Counted from the stretch's first letter, positions 17,926 to 25,799 are shown. The stretch is DNA of 64,000 bases from Bacteroidia bacterium (GCA_026000155.1 BNYG01000003.1:65382-129381), one strand, 5' to 3'. Numbers and translations: made by a program. Notes: generated by a model not told the origin, from the letters alone.

Positions 17926-18258
17926 ATGACATTAAGTATTTTATTACAGGCAGCAGCTCCGGGAGCTTCCGGAGGTTTTTTAGGTGGTGGCGGAAGCGGA
18001 TTACTCATGATTGTTGTTTTATTTGCGATCATGTATTTCTTTATGATCCGTCCGCAACAGAAACGGCAGAAAGATATTGAAAAACAGCGTGCAGCGCTTA
18101 AAACCGGCGATAAAGTGATTACATCCGGCGGATTGCACGGCAAATTGAAAGAAATCAATGATACGGATTATGTCGTTGAAATAGCGGAAGGAGTGAAAGT
18201 GAAAATAGATAAAGCTTCCGTATTTGCAGCTTCCAATGAAACTCCATCCGGTAGATAA
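17926..18258 (+). CDS. yajC: preprotein translocase subunit YajC
   Basis: YajC is a small inner-membrane protein associated with the SecDF part of the Sec translocon. The 110-residue protein has a glycine-rich N-terminus, one transmembrane helix (about 24-44, IVVLFAIMYFFMI) and the family signature RPQQKRQKDIEKQ followed by the soluble domain with GDKVITSGGLHGKL. It overlaps the ybbR-like gene by 23 bases, so the two are coupled. Confidence 0.95.
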   Translation: MTLSILLQAAAPGASGGFLGGGGSGLLMIVVLFAIMYFFMIRPQQKRQKDIEKQRAALKTGDKVITSGGLHGKLKEINDTDYVVEIAEGVKVKIDKASVFAASNETPSGR

Positions 18259-19237
18259 GGAAGAAATTAAACAGAAGGCCAAGGCATTTTTCCAAAGTCA
18301 ACGATGGAAAAATTTGTTGGTCTTCCTTGTTTTTGTAGCGCTCGCTTCTTGTTTTTGGGTAATGCAATATTTCCAGCAAAAAATCGAGCGTGAAATTTCT
18401 ATTCCCATTCAGTATGTTCATGTCCCGGACGATATTGTCCTGAACGATTCAGTACCCGGTCAAATTACCCTTCAAATCTCCGATAAAGGGTCTGTCCTGG
18501 TGCGGCATTTTCTCGGGAATACTTTTTCTAATTTTAATATTAATTTGTCAACGCTTTCTCCGGATAAAAATACCTATACGATTGGACATTCTACTTTGCT
18601 CGCTCAAACACAGGCGCTTCTACCGAATTCCACTCAAATTCTTTCTCTTCATCCCGAAACCATTCAAATCCGGTATTCCCTTTTGAAAAAGAAAGAAGTA
18701 CCGGTACGGATTGCCGGCGCTGTATCTCCTGCCGCCGGATTTATGTTTATTGACAGTGTGCATATCAATCCTTCCAAAGTGTGGATTTATGGCGATAAAG
18801 AAAGTTTGGACACGCTGAAATGGATAAAAACGGTAGCCGTAAACAAAGAAAACATACAAAAAAAGTTAGACATAACGCTGCAATTGGATGTTCCCAAGGG
18901 CATTCATTTATCGGCGCAAAAAGTAAAAGTGACGGCGGAAGTGGAAGAATATACGGAGAAAAAATTTGAATTGCCCATTGTATGTCATAACCTTCCGGAA
19001 AATATTCATATCCGTTTTTTCCCGTCAACGGTGGAAGTCGTTTGCCAATTGGCATTAAGCAATTATCCCTTACTGAAAGAAAATGATTTGGAAGTGGGAA
19101 TGGATTATGACGAACTTTCCCGGAATCAGGGTATCATGATTTCCCTCAAACTTTTACGGAAACCGGACTGGTTGCCGAATTACCGGATTGTTCCCGAAAC
19201 GGTCGAATATCTCATTGAACAAAAACGGAAATTATGA
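18236..19237 (+). CDS. YbbR-like domain protein
   Basis: This 333-residue protein has one N-terminal transmembrane helix (about 24-44, NLLVFLVFVALASCFWVM) and a periplasmic part made of YbbR-like repeats. Relatives (CdaR in Firmicutes) modulate diadenylate cyclase, but here no cyclase gene is adjacent, so that role is not claimed. The ATG at 18236 lies inside yajC. The stop overlaps coaE as ATGA. The gene order yajC-ybbR-coaE is typical of Bacteroidales. Confidence 0.88.
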   Translation: MKLHPVDKEEIKQKAKAFFQSQRWKNLLVFLVFVALASCFWVMQYFQQKIEREISIPIQYVHVPDDIVLNDSVPGQITLQISDKGSVLVRHFLGNTFSNFNINLSTLSPDKNTYTIGHSTLLAQTQALLPNSTQILSLHPETIQIRYSLLKKKEVPVRIAGAVSPAAGFMFIDSVHINPSKVWIYGDKESLDTLKWIKTVAVNKENIQKKLDITLQLDVPKGIHLSAQKVKVTAEVEEYTEKKFELPIVCHNLPENIHIRFFPSTVEVVCQLALSNYPLLKENDLEVGMDYDELSRNQGIMISLKLLRKPDWLPNYRIVPETVEYLIEQKRKL

Positions 19238-19818
19238 AAGTATTGGGCATCACCGGAGGCATCGGAAGCGGCAAATCCATAGTGGCCAAAGTGCTGGAAG
19301 TCATGGGCATTCCTGTCTATAATACCGATATTGCGGCTAAAAAGATAAGCGATACTTCTCCAGCGGTGCGGGAAAAATTATCCGCCCGGTTTGGTACGGC
19401 TCTTTATCAGAATGGCACATTAGACCGGAAAATGCTGGCCTCCTTTATTTTCAGTAATCCGGAGCATCTGGCTTTTGCCAATTCCGTCATCCATCCCGCA
19501 GTAGAAAAAGATTTTTTAGAATGGAAGGTGGAACATCAGGAGAAAGCCTGGGTCGGAATTGAATCCGCTATTTTATTTGAATCCCTTCTGAATCAATTGA
19601 TTGATATCAGTATGAATGTTTCTGCTCCTTTGGAAACACGCATCCAACGCATCCAAAAAAGGGACAATCTCGACAGGGAATCCATCCTAAACCGGATCAA
19701 AAATCAGCTGCCGGAGGAGGAAAGAAACCGTTTGGCAAACTACACAATCATCAATGATGACCGGCAGGCATTGCTGCCGCAGATAGAAAATTTGCTTAAA
19801 ATAGTAAAATCCCAATGA
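19234..19818 (+). CDS. coaE: dephospho-CoA kinase
   Basis: CoaE phosphorylates dephospho-CoA in the last step of coenzyme A synthesis. The 194-residue length is normal. It shows the P-loop GGIGSGKSIVAK at about residue 7, a DxD-like NTDIAAK, and a lid region with RIQKRDNLDRE. The start overlaps the ybbR-like stop by four bases, so it is translated as part of the same operon. Confidence 0.96.
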   Translation: MKVLGITGGIGSGKSIVAKVLEVMGIPVYNTDIAAKKISDTSPAVREKLSARFGTALYQNGTLDRKMLASFIFSNPEHLAFANSVIHPAVEKDFLEWKVEHQEKAWVGIESAILFESLLNQLIDISMNVSAPLETRIQRIQKRDNLDRESILNRIKNQLPEEERNRLANYTIINDDRQALLPQIENLLKIVKSQ

Positions 19819-19825
19819 ATTTGTT

Positions 19826-19833
19826 TAACTTTG
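19826..19833 (+). promoter_or_regulatory. -7 box before the DUF5606 gene
   Basis: TAACTTTG matches TAnnTTTG, 28 bases before the DUF5606 ATG at 19861. Confidence 0.45.
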
Positions 19834-19860
19834 TACGCTTATATTTTAAAAATAATCACT

Positions 19861-20298
19861 ATGTTGAAAGAAATTTTATCAGTATCCGGTAAATCCGGGC
19901 TTTTCAAATTGATATCTCAAGGCAAAAATATGTTTGTGGCGGAATCGTTGCTCGATCACAAACGGATTCCGGTCTATATGCGGGATAAAGTCATCTCTTT
20001 GGGAGATATATCCATCTACACAGATGATGAAGAAGTCCCTTTGGCAGAAGTTCTTACTAAGATTAAAGAAAAAGAAAACGGTCAGGCGATCGATTACAGT
20101 GCATCCATCACACCCGATGAATTGAAAGCGTATTTTGAAACGGTTCTGCCTAATTTTGACAAAGACCGCGTGTATCCTTCCGATATTAAAAAAATGATGG
20201 CGTGGTATAACCTGTTGGTAAAAGAAGGATTAACGGATTTTACTCCGGAAGCTCCTAAAGAAGAACAAGAAAATGAAGAAGAAATAAAAGAAAAATAA
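19861..20298 (+). CDS. DUF5606 protein
   Basis: This 145-residue cytosolic protein starts MLKEILSVSGKSGLFKLIS, the conserved N-terminus of the DUF5606 family, which has an SH3-like N-terminal part and a helical C-terminal part (ITPDELKAYFETVLPNFDKD, SDIKKMMAWYNLL). Its acidic tail of Glu/Lys repeats is low complexity. Function is unknown. It usually follows coaE in Bacteroidales, as here. A MITE-like repeat follows its stop by eight bases. Confidence 0.85.
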   Translation: MLKEILSVSGKSGLFKLISQGKNMFVAESLLDHKRIPVYMRDKVISLGDISIYTDDEEVPLAEVLTKIKEKENGQAIDYSASITPDELKAYFETVLPNFDKDRVYPSDIKKMMAWYNLLVKEGLTDFTPEAPKEEQENEEEIKEK

Positions 20299-20306
20299 AA
20301 ACAAAT

Positions 20307-20398
20307 CTGTCATTGCGGGCTTGACCCGCAATCCCAAGAACACTGTTAAACACTTATTAACGATTAGCAGGAGATTGCGGGTCAAGCCCGCAATGACA
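20307..20398. repeat. MITE-like palindromic element, second copy
   Basis: The left arm at 20307-20335 and right arm at about 20370-20398 are near-perfect inverted repeats of the same sequence as the inner element at 1531-1623. The centres share about 20 bases (TGTTAAACACTTATTAACGA). It lies between the DUF5606 gene and a small gene and ends 16 bases before that gene's ATG. It may form a strong mRNA hairpin there. Confidence 0.9.
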
Positions 20399-20413
20399 AA
20401 AAATGAAAATATT

Positions 20414-20710
20414 ATGTTTGAATACGACGACGAAATGGCAGTAGAATTCATCCGGAATTATCTCCCCTTGGATTTAAAAGAAAAGTTTACGGACGATACG
20501 GTCTATTATATATTGGACGTTATCTGTGAATTTTATGAAAAAAGAGATTGGTTGGACGATGACGATGAAGAAAAAGAAGAACAGGAATTGACCCGGTTCA
20601 TCATCGAACAAGCGGCGAAAGACGGAATCGGCCAATTTACCGAAGAAGAAATCAAGCTTGTACTGGTGGCAGAAGCCGCTTATTCGGATACATTGGAAAT
20701 TCCTGAATAA
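20414..20710 (+). CDS. small acidic conserved protein
   Basis: The ATG at 20414 gives 98 residues beginning MFEYDDEMAVEFIRNYLP. A longer in-frame start at 20321 lies inside the repeat and is rejected because it would encode the repeat. The protein is strongly acidic with a run of Asp/Glu at about 45-60 and helical ends. No known domain is recognised. It follows DUF5606 as in other Bacteroidales, so the gene is probably real and conserved. Confidence 0.75.
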   Translation: MFEYDDEMAVEFIRNYLPLDLKEKFTDDTVYYILDVICEFYEKRDWLDDDDEEKEEQELTRFIIEQAAKDGIGQFTEEEIKLVLVAEAAYSDTLEIPE

Positions 20711-20800
20711 TTTTTGAACTTAAAAGCAAATAAATTGTTGTAATGGTATGAAAATTGCTGTTAATAAAGTTAGATTATTTATATTAAAAATTTAGATCAA

Positions 20801-21481
20801 ATGAAAAAGTTAAATTTATTTGCAAGTTTATTATTGTGTGTTGCTCTTATCTTTTCCGGATGTGGTGCCAGTAATACCACTAAAGGTACTGCCATTGGCG
20901 GAGGCGGAGGTGCAGCTATAGGAGCCGGTATTGGCGCTTTGATCAATGGTGGTAAAGGTGCAGCTTGGGGTGCCGGAATAGGCGCTGTAGTAGGTGGAGC
21001 CGCCGGCGCGTTGATCGGTAACAAAATGGACAAACAAAAGAAAGAATTGGAAGCCATCAACGGCGCTCAGGTAGAATCGGTTAACGACGGACAAGCCATT
21101 AAAGTGACTTTCGAATCCGGTATTCTTTTTGCAACCAATTCCAGCACATTGAATGCCGCTTCTAAAACTTCATTAACTCAATTTGCTAATTCTTTGAAAG
21201 CAAATCCGGATACCGATGTAGAAATTTACGGTCATACCGATAGTACCGGAAATGATAAAATCAATATTCCGTTGTCAAAAGAAAGAGCCTCTTCCGTAGA
21301 AAAATTCCTGGAAACACAAGGTATCACCGCTTCCCGTTTAGTAACAGACGGTTTCGGTTCTTCCCAACCGGTTGCCGACAACAGTACAAAAGCCGGTCAA
21401 GCACAAAATCGTCGCGTAGAAGTTTACATTCTTCCGAACGCTAAAATGATTCAAGACGCTAAAAATGGTACGTTGAAATAA
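20801..21481 (+). CDS. OmpA-family lipoprotein with glycine-zipper domain
   Basis: This 226-residue lipoprotein (lipobox IFSGC, Cys21) has a glycine-zipper region (about 30-75, repeats of GGGAAIGAGIGAL type) that can insert in membrane, followed by an OmpA C-terminal peptidoglycan-binding domain (about 100-215, with GHTDSTGNDKIN and LSKERASSVEKFL). It probably links the outer membrane to the cell wall. It has its own strong terminator 20 bases after the stop. Confidence 0.93.
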   Translation: MKKLNLFASLLLCVALIFSGCGASNTTKGTAIGGGGGAAIGAGIGALINGGKGAAWGAGIGAVVGGAAGALIGNKMDKQKKELEAINGAQVESVNDGQAIKVTFESGILFATNSSTLNAASKTSLTQFANSLKANPDTDVEIYGHTDSTGNDKINIPLSKERASSVEKFLETQGITASRLVTDGFGSSQPVADNSTKAGQAQNRRVEVYILPNAKMIQDAKNGTLK

Positions 21482-21502
21482 TTTAACAGACTATAGAACA
21501 CA

Positions 21503-21546
21503 AAAAAGAGGATATCTCAAATTATAATTTGAGATATCCTCTTTTT
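21503..21546 (+). terminator. strong intrinsic terminator after the OmpA lipoprotein gene
   Basis: About 20-bp complementary arms with core GAGGATATCTCAAATT, a tiny loop, and a run of five T at the end. A-run on the left side makes it bidirectional. Confidence 0.9.
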
Positions 21547-21588
21547 ATGTCGCCAGATCTCTACGGCACCTCTATCTATAGGCATTTG

Positions 21589-21789
21589 TCAATTCCTGTT
21601 GTCGCTTGGACGTGTCCGGTTCCATTCCGCATCAACCGTCATCTGATTGGCGTATGATTTAACTCCTTTTGAATGAAGATAATCCAAACCGCCGAGACAG
21701 TCTTCGTGCCAATGGTTGGGAACGAAAGTAGAAACAGTAGCTTTTAACGAATCGGCAATCCATTTCACCAAAGTTTCCGTAAGTTTTAT
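21589..21789 (-). pseudogene. fragment of a subclass B1 metallo-beta-lactamase gene
   Basis: The minus strand reads TETLVKWIADSLKATVSTF, then PNHWHEDCLGGLDYLHSKGV and SYANQMTVD. This is the part of a B1 metallo-beta-lactamase that carries the zinc-binding HxHxD motif (HWHED here). Only about 60 of ~250 residues remain; the signal peptide and the later zinc ligands are absent, and the frame after NQMTVD is unrelated. It lies in the same frame just after the metallophosphoesterase stop. It cannot confer resistance. Confidence 0.82.
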
Positions 21790-22551
21790 CTATATTTCAA
21801 TAAATTTCCTACAATCAAAATCTGTATTTTCGCGACAATGCACATAGCCTAACTGATTGCTCACACATTTTGTGTTTCCAATTGTTTTGTCAATATTACG
21901 GTGCGAATGTCCGTAAATCCACACGTCAATCGGGCTGTCGGCAATGTAATTGCCAAGTTCTGTGGTAAATGCGCCGTTAATACGGCTACCAGCAAAATCA
22001 GGCGAAGACAACGAAAACGAGGGAACGTGGTGTGTTACAACAACGATTTTTCTATCATCAGGCATATTCGATACACTCCTACGGATAAAATCGAAACAAC
22101 GCTCATGCTCCTCGTTGAAAACATTGTAACTCAATCGCTTGCCTTTGTACATTATGCGGTAAAAATCATTTACGCCTTTTTCGGTAATGTATGCATCAAC
22201 CATCGGGATTTTCGACCAAAGCGTAGAGACTATAAAATCAACATTATCTATCTGAACAACAGCGTTATAATACACTTTCACATTGGAGCGAATTGTCATA
22301 ACCAAGCCATCGGAAATATCTGCCAAATCGAAATAAGTATAAAGTTCGTGGTTGCCGATTGTGACAATCGTTTCGCGAAAATTTGCCGAAACATAATCCC
22401 AAAAATCGGCATACAGCGCGTATTCTGCCAAATAGCCAATGTCGCCTGCCAGCACAAGCACATCGCCCGCAGGTTTGAGCAGGTTTTCTTTCAGAAATTT
22501 CCTGTTTTCTGGAAATTCTAAATGGAGGTCGGAGGCGTATTGGATTGTCAT
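21790..22551 (-). CDS. calcineurin-like metallophosphoesterase
   Basis: The five metallophosphatase signatures are all present in order in 253 residues: YASDLHLEF (about 5-13), LAGDIGY (about 34), TIGNHELY (about 64), VVTHHVPS (about 172) and YGHSHRN (about 216). These bind the two-metal centre. It should hydrolyse a phosphodiester or phosphomonoester; the substrate is unknown. Its start is one base from the stop of the upstream nuclease-like gene, so the two form a unit, and a nucleic-acid or nucleotide substrate is a reasonable inference. Confidence 0.9.
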   Translation of the reverse strand: MTIQYASDLHLEFPENRKFLKENLLKPAGDVLVLAGDIGYLAEYALYADFWDYVSANFRETIVTIGNHELYTYFDLADISDGLVMTIRSNVKVYYNAVVQIDNVDFIVSTLWSKIPMVDAYITEKGVNDFYRIMYKGKRLSYNVFNEEHERCFDFIRRSVSNMPDDRKIVVVTHHVPSFSLSSPDFAGSRINGAFTTELGNYIADSPIDVWIYGHSHRNIDKTIGNTKCVSNQLGYVHCRENTDFDCRKFIEI

Positions 22552-22552
22552 A

Positions 22553-23545
22553 TTATTGCCAATATCTTGTTTTTAAATAAGTTAACAAATCACTATATTT
22601 TTGCTTGTCAATGTTTTGCAATAAAACTTTTGGATCTATAATTTTGTACTTGTTCGTATATCCTAATTGAGTAGTCCAAGTCTCTATTAAACTTGTTTTA
22701 GCACCTTTCATATATCCTATTCTGCGCTGATTTATCTGCAAATCATCTCGCAATAAATTGTGATTGCCATTGGGAATGACGTGAACGTGAATAAAATCGT
22801 CCGCTTTAATTATTTCGGTTGCTTTATTTGCAATCATCTGTTCCGCCCAAAGTGTTTGGCGCATAAGTTGATAAAACGGCTCGAAAAAATAGACAGAACT
22901 TTTATAATTGTCTAATGGTTTCAGTTGCTTTGAATTTGTTATCAAATTTGAATACCTGCCTAATCTGACAATGCCGTCATCACCGTTTGATTTATCTTCA
23001 TTTCCATAAGATTCCGTATATTTCCATTCTATAGGCACAAGGTAGGTATTGACGTCATTTTGTTTTTTTGCTAAAATACAGGCATCAACCGAAGTACACA
23101 TCGTTCCTCTTGTTAACTTTTGACCGTCTAAACTTTCATTCAAATGGTCAGTGTTACTCACAACTTCAAATGAAATATACCCTTGTGTGCCGTCTTTATC
23201 ATTTTTCATTGGCAAAACTTCAGTAAAATCAGGACAAATGATTTTAGCAATTGACAAAACAGCATTTTTGTCGCTACGCAACGGAAATAAATGGTTCAAA
23301 CAAGCAATAAAGGAAGAAGCCAAATGCGGGCTGCCAAAATGAATTGCTATATCATTTGATTTACAATAAACAGGCATCTTTTCTCTAATGCCTTCAAAAA
23401 GGTTGTTTATCCAATTTTGCAGAACAAAATCATAATCATGTCCTCTTAAAATACCATTTTCTACATCATTGTTGAATAATTGAAGGTCGCTTTGGCGCAG
23501 TTTTGCTTGGCACTCTTTTTGGAGTGTTGAATAATTTTTACTCAT
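22553..23545 (-). CDS. putative PD-(D/E)XK nuclease (PGN_0703-like)
   Basis: This 330-residue protein resembles the PGN_0703 family of putative restriction endonucleases. It has a candidate PD-(D/E)XK core: an Asp in CTSVDACIL followed about 15 residues later by a hydrophobic strand and E-x-K in VPIEWKYTE. Other conserved-looking blocks are YCKSNDIAIHFGSPH and FEPFYQLMRQTLWAEQM. It is tightly coupled to the metallophosphoesterase downstream. No methyltransferase is adjacent, so it is not a standard restriction-modification pair. A defence or repair role is an inference. Confidence 0.75.
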   Translation of the reverse strand: MSKNYSTLQKECQAKLRQSDLQLFNNDVENGILRGHDYDFVLQNWINNLFEGIREKMPVYCKSNDIAIHFGSPHLASSFIACLNHLFPLRSDKNAVLSIAKIICPDFTEVLPMKNDKDGTQGYISFEVVSNTDHLNESLDGQKLTRGTMCTSVDACILAKKQNDVNTYLVPIEWKYTESYGNEDKSNGDDGIVRLGRYSNLITNSKQLKPLDNYKSSVYFFEPFYQLMRQTLWAEQMIANKATEIIKADDFIHVHVIPNGNHNLLRDDLQINQRRIGYMKGAKTSLIETWTTQLGYTNKYKIIDPKVLLQNIDKQKYSDLLTYLKTRYWQ

Positions 23546-23552
23546 AATTATC

Positions 23553-23684
23553 TTATTTTTTAATTTGTTTTACATTAAACGCCTTACCTAAAACCTCAAA
23601 AATCTTTCCACTCGAAACAGCCAAATCTAATTGTAGCAAATTTGTCGAAATGTTTCCGCAAAAAGCCGTCATATCATTTATCAT
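23553..23684 (-). other. short open tail upstream of the nuclease gene
   Basis: The minus-strand frame upstream of the nuclease contains about 43 sensible codons (MINDMTAFCGNISTNLLQL onward, ending FNVKQIKK) eight bases before the nuclease start. Further upstream the frame runs into dispersed repeats and is not natural coding. It may be a truncated small gene; no function is assigned. Confidence 0.3.
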
Positions 23685-24198
23685 TAGATTCCTCATTCCG
23701 CTCTGCTCCATTCGGAATGACACTCGCCATTGTAGAGGAGAGGGAGTGGAGGGCGGCGGCTTCGCCGCCCTCCACTCCCTTACTATTGTTGTCTGCCTCG
23801 TCATTCTGAGCGAAGCGAAGAATCTCTCCATCAACCGTACTGACACATCCGTCATTCCGAACGCAGTGAGGAATCTGCTGTTTATCCCGCACAAAACCAT
23901 GTTCAGTTACCAACACTTTCCATTCAGGATTTTTCTTGTTTATCAAATCCTCTTTTTTTGCCCTGTTCCAACCTTTCAACTCTTTTTCGCGTTTTATTGC
24001 CAAATCAAAATACGGAATTTCCTCGTAATAAATACAATACTCAAGATTGTATTTATCAGTAAAAGCGTTTTTTATCAAATGATTTTTGTGTTCGTAAATT
24101 CTACGGCACAAATCATTCGTAACGCCAATATATAACGTTGTCCTGTTTTTATTGGTCATTATGTAAACATATCCGAATTTTTCTATTCCTCTAACCAT
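23674..24198 (-). CDS. GIY-YIG nuclease with repeat-encoded C-terminal extension
   Basis: Residues 1-95 are a complete small GIY-YIG nuclease domain: FGYVYIMTNKNRTTLYIGVT (GIY/YIG strands), RRIYEHK, an Glu-containing helix (AIKREKELKGWNRAKK) and NPEWKVL, where family members end. The remaining ~75 residues are encoded by the palindromic repeat cluster (peptides such as HCVRND and RFAQND) and are unlikely to be functional. The start overlaps the upstream gene stop by 16 bases. These single-domain GIY-YIG proteins are common in Bacteroidetes and their target is unknown. Confidence 0.82.
   Translation of the reverse strand: MVRGIEKFGYVYIMTNKNRTTLYIGVTNDLCRRIYEHKNHLIKNAFTDKYNLEYCIYYEEIPYFDLAIKREKELKGWNRAKKEDLINKKNPEWKVLVTEHGFVRDKQQIPHCVRNDGCVSTVDGEILRFAQNDEADNNSKGVEGGEAAALHSLSSTMASVIPNGAERNEESNDK
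23693..23876. repeat. cluster of palindromic repeats
   Basis: Three units lie side by side. First, TCATTCCG arms at 23693-23700 and 23713-23720. Second, a perfect 17-bp inverted repeat at 23741-23757 and 23764-23780, with a six-base loop. Third, two direct copies of a CGTCATTC(T/C)GA-type unit near 23799 and 23849. Such units are dispersed repeats in many bacteria. They form the 3' end of the GIY-YIG reading frame. Confidence 0.8.
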
Positions 24199-24205
24199 TG
24201 CATTT
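24176..24205. repeat. 30-bp direct repeat, left copy
   Basis: An exact 30-base sequence, core TTCTATTCCTCTAACCATTG, occurs here and at 25929-25958. It spans the stop of the 318-residue winged-helix gene and the start codon of the GIY-YIG gene. The two copies flank the two winged-helix genes. Confidence 0.9.
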
Positions 24206-25139
24206 CGTTTATCAGTATTTCCAATTCTATTTCAATGCGTTCATTATCAATGTTTTTAAGCAATAAGAATAAAGACAATTTATCCACAAAACTATTTTCA
24301 GCCAACAAAGCAGGATTGTACCGCCAAATTTCTATTTCATTATCGCCTGCATATTTGTTTGTTTCAATAGTCAAATTTTTAATATGCTGTTTATCAATGG
24401 CAAAATACAGTTTTTGTTCATCATTCAGCATCGTGTAATGTGCTAGAGCATTGATATTGCTTTTAGGAAATTCTAAAATTTCATCGGTAAAAAGCGTTCT
24501 TTCCACAGGATTTTGAAAAAACGGCTGCGCTTTCTGCCACAGATTTTTGCCTTTTTCAGTAAAAATAATTTGCTTTTCCTTTCCGCCGACAAGTTCAATC
24601 AGATTCAAATCTTTCAGGCAATTAACTGCACGATTGATATTCAAATACGATTGAGCAAATTTATCGCATAATTGTTTAATTGTCAAACCATTTAATAATT
24701 CTTTCTGTAAATGAAAAAGCAGGAGAAGTTGGGCAATCGGCGTAAGTTTTTCCGCTTTTTCGGGAAGTTGTTCGGGCATTTTCCGCAAATTCAGCATCAA
24801 TGTAGGAATAAACATAATCTTGTTCGGAACAATAAAGTTTACCCGCTTTTGAATCAGGCGTTTTACATTGTAAGACAATATTTTATCAAACACAAAAACC
24901 GCAATCATTTCGGTTTTTTCTTCAATCAATGCTTTTTGTTTCGCAAGATTGTCAGGCGTTACATCATATTCGTTTTTTGCAATCAAAAGACAAATTTTTT
25001 GCTCGAAGATTTTTGTTTCCAGCAAATCAAAAACGCTCGTGATATACAACGGCAATGCTTGACACAAACGTTTTTCAAGTGGTAAAATACTTGTGTCAGT
25101 CCCAATATTTTCGTTAATATATTTCTCTAATATATTCAT
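24183..25139 (-). CDS. MarR-like winged-helix protein
   Basis: This 318-residue protein has an N-terminal ~130-residue region of unknown fold (with two LIQKR/NFIVP-type strands) and a central winged-helix region (about 140-215: LTPIAQLLLLFHLQKELLNG, TIKQLCDKFAQSYLNINRAV then LIELVG and ITFTEKGK-like IIFTEKGKNLW). This pattern is that of MarR-like DNA-binding proteins. It is preceded by a promoter whose -7 box overlaps a perfect 15-bp inverted repeat, so it may repress itself. It belongs with the 175-residue winged-helix gene upstream. Confidence 0.72.
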   Translation of the reverse strand: MNILEKYINENIGTDTSILPLEKRLCQALPLYITSVFDLLETKIFEQKICLLIAKNEYDVTPDNLAKQKALIEEKTEMIAVFVFDKILSYNVKRLIQKRVNFIVPNKIMFIPTLMLNLRKMPEQLPEKAEKLTPIAQLLLLFHLQKELLNGLTIKQLCDKFAQSYLNINRAVNCLKDLNLIELVGGKEKQIIFTEKGKNLWQKAQPFFQNPVERTLFTDEILEFPKSNINALAHYTMLNDEQKLYFAIDKQHIKNLTIETNKYAGDNEIEIWRYNPALLAENSFVDKLSLFLLLKNIDNERIEIELEILINEMQWLEE

Positions 25140-25160
25140 TTATAATATATTATCACTTAA

Positions 25161-25196
25161 TTTGCACATTATCATACATAAATGATAATGTGCAAA
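25161..25196. promoter_or_regulatory. perfect inverted repeat overlapping a promoter (candidate operator)
   Basis: Arms TTTGCACATTATCAT (25161-25175) and its exact complement (25182-25196) are separated by six bases. On the minus strand, TATATTTG (25193-25200), an exact -7 box for the 318-residue gene, runs into the palindrome, so a bound repressor would cover the transcription start. A mRNA hairpin role is the alternative. Confidence 0.65.
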
Positions 25197-25244
25197 TATA
25201 CAAAAAAAATTGATATATACTCTTTCATCGGATTAATTCTTTCA

Positions 25245-25772
25245 TTATGCGTTTAATTTTTTATCCAATTCTTCGATTGCAATTTCTTTTTCGCGGCTCT
25301 TGCCAATGCGCAATGTATCGACAATGGCGAGCAGTTCGTAGAGTTCGCTGTCATTTTCAATAAACTGCGGAATTTTGGCATACAGCGGCAAAATAAAATT
25401 TCCGCGTCGCGTGCCTTTGTAGTATTTCCACACAAAATTTTCTGTGCTTTCGGCAATTTTTTCCTTGACAGGCGAGGCAGAATGTGCCGTAGGAATACCA
25501 CGTGTAGAAGCTCCAATTTGCGGCGGAAAAACGTATTTCAAACCATAAATCAAAAAATCGCGCAACGCCAAACGATTGACTTGCGTTTTTTCGGGATTAA
25601 CCAAACCTGCAATACGATTGCGTTCCATTGATTTACTGATTTCGCCAATGCTGATTAACAACGAATTAGCAAGTTCCTGATATCCCAAGACTTTACCACC
25701 GCAAGCAATTATTTTTAGCAAAATAACTATATCGTGCGGACGCATTCCATTATTTTTTACTCTTTCATTCAT
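25245..25772 (-). CDS. winged-helix DNA-binding protein
   Basis: This 175-residue protein starts with a helix-turn-helix region (RPHDIVILLKIIACGGK, YQELANSLLISIGEISKSME, then a wing with NRIAGLVNP). The second half, with a basic patch WKYYKGTRRGNFILPLYAK, matches no domain I know. It is the first gene of a leftward pair with the MarR-like gene. A 15-bp perfect palindrome (25785-25799) sits 13 bases upstream of its start. The pair looks like a small regulatory or toxin-antitoxin-like module, but the sequence does not prove it. Confidence 0.7.
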   Translation of the reverse strand: MNERVKNNGMRPHDIVILLKIIACGGKVLGYQELANSLLISIGEISKSMERNRIAGLVNPEKTQVNRLALRDFLIYGLKYVFPPQIGASTRGIPTAHSASPVKEKIAESTENFVWKYYKGTRRGNFILPLYAKIPQFIENDSELYELLAIVDTLRIGKSREKEIAIEELDKKLNA

Positions 25773-25784
25773 GTTTTATTCCAC

Positions 25785-25799
25785 ATTCCAAATTGGAAT
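25785..25799. promoter_or_regulatory. 15-base palindrome upstream of the winged-helix gene
   Basis: ATTCCAAATTGGAAT is a perfect palindrome 13 bases before the start codon at 25772. It is a candidate operator for autoregulation. Confidence 0.5.

Noticed and set aside
18224..18236. TTG start for the YbbR-like gene
   Set aside because: ATG at 18236 fits the family start and avoids a needless non-ATG start.
20230..20451. 73-codon minus-strand frame over the second palindromic element
   Set aside because: Again a translation of the repeat and its flanks.
23553..23900. 115-codon frame upstream of the nuclease gene as a whole gene
   Set aside because: Its first two-thirds are repeat DNA; only the last ~43 codons could be natural.
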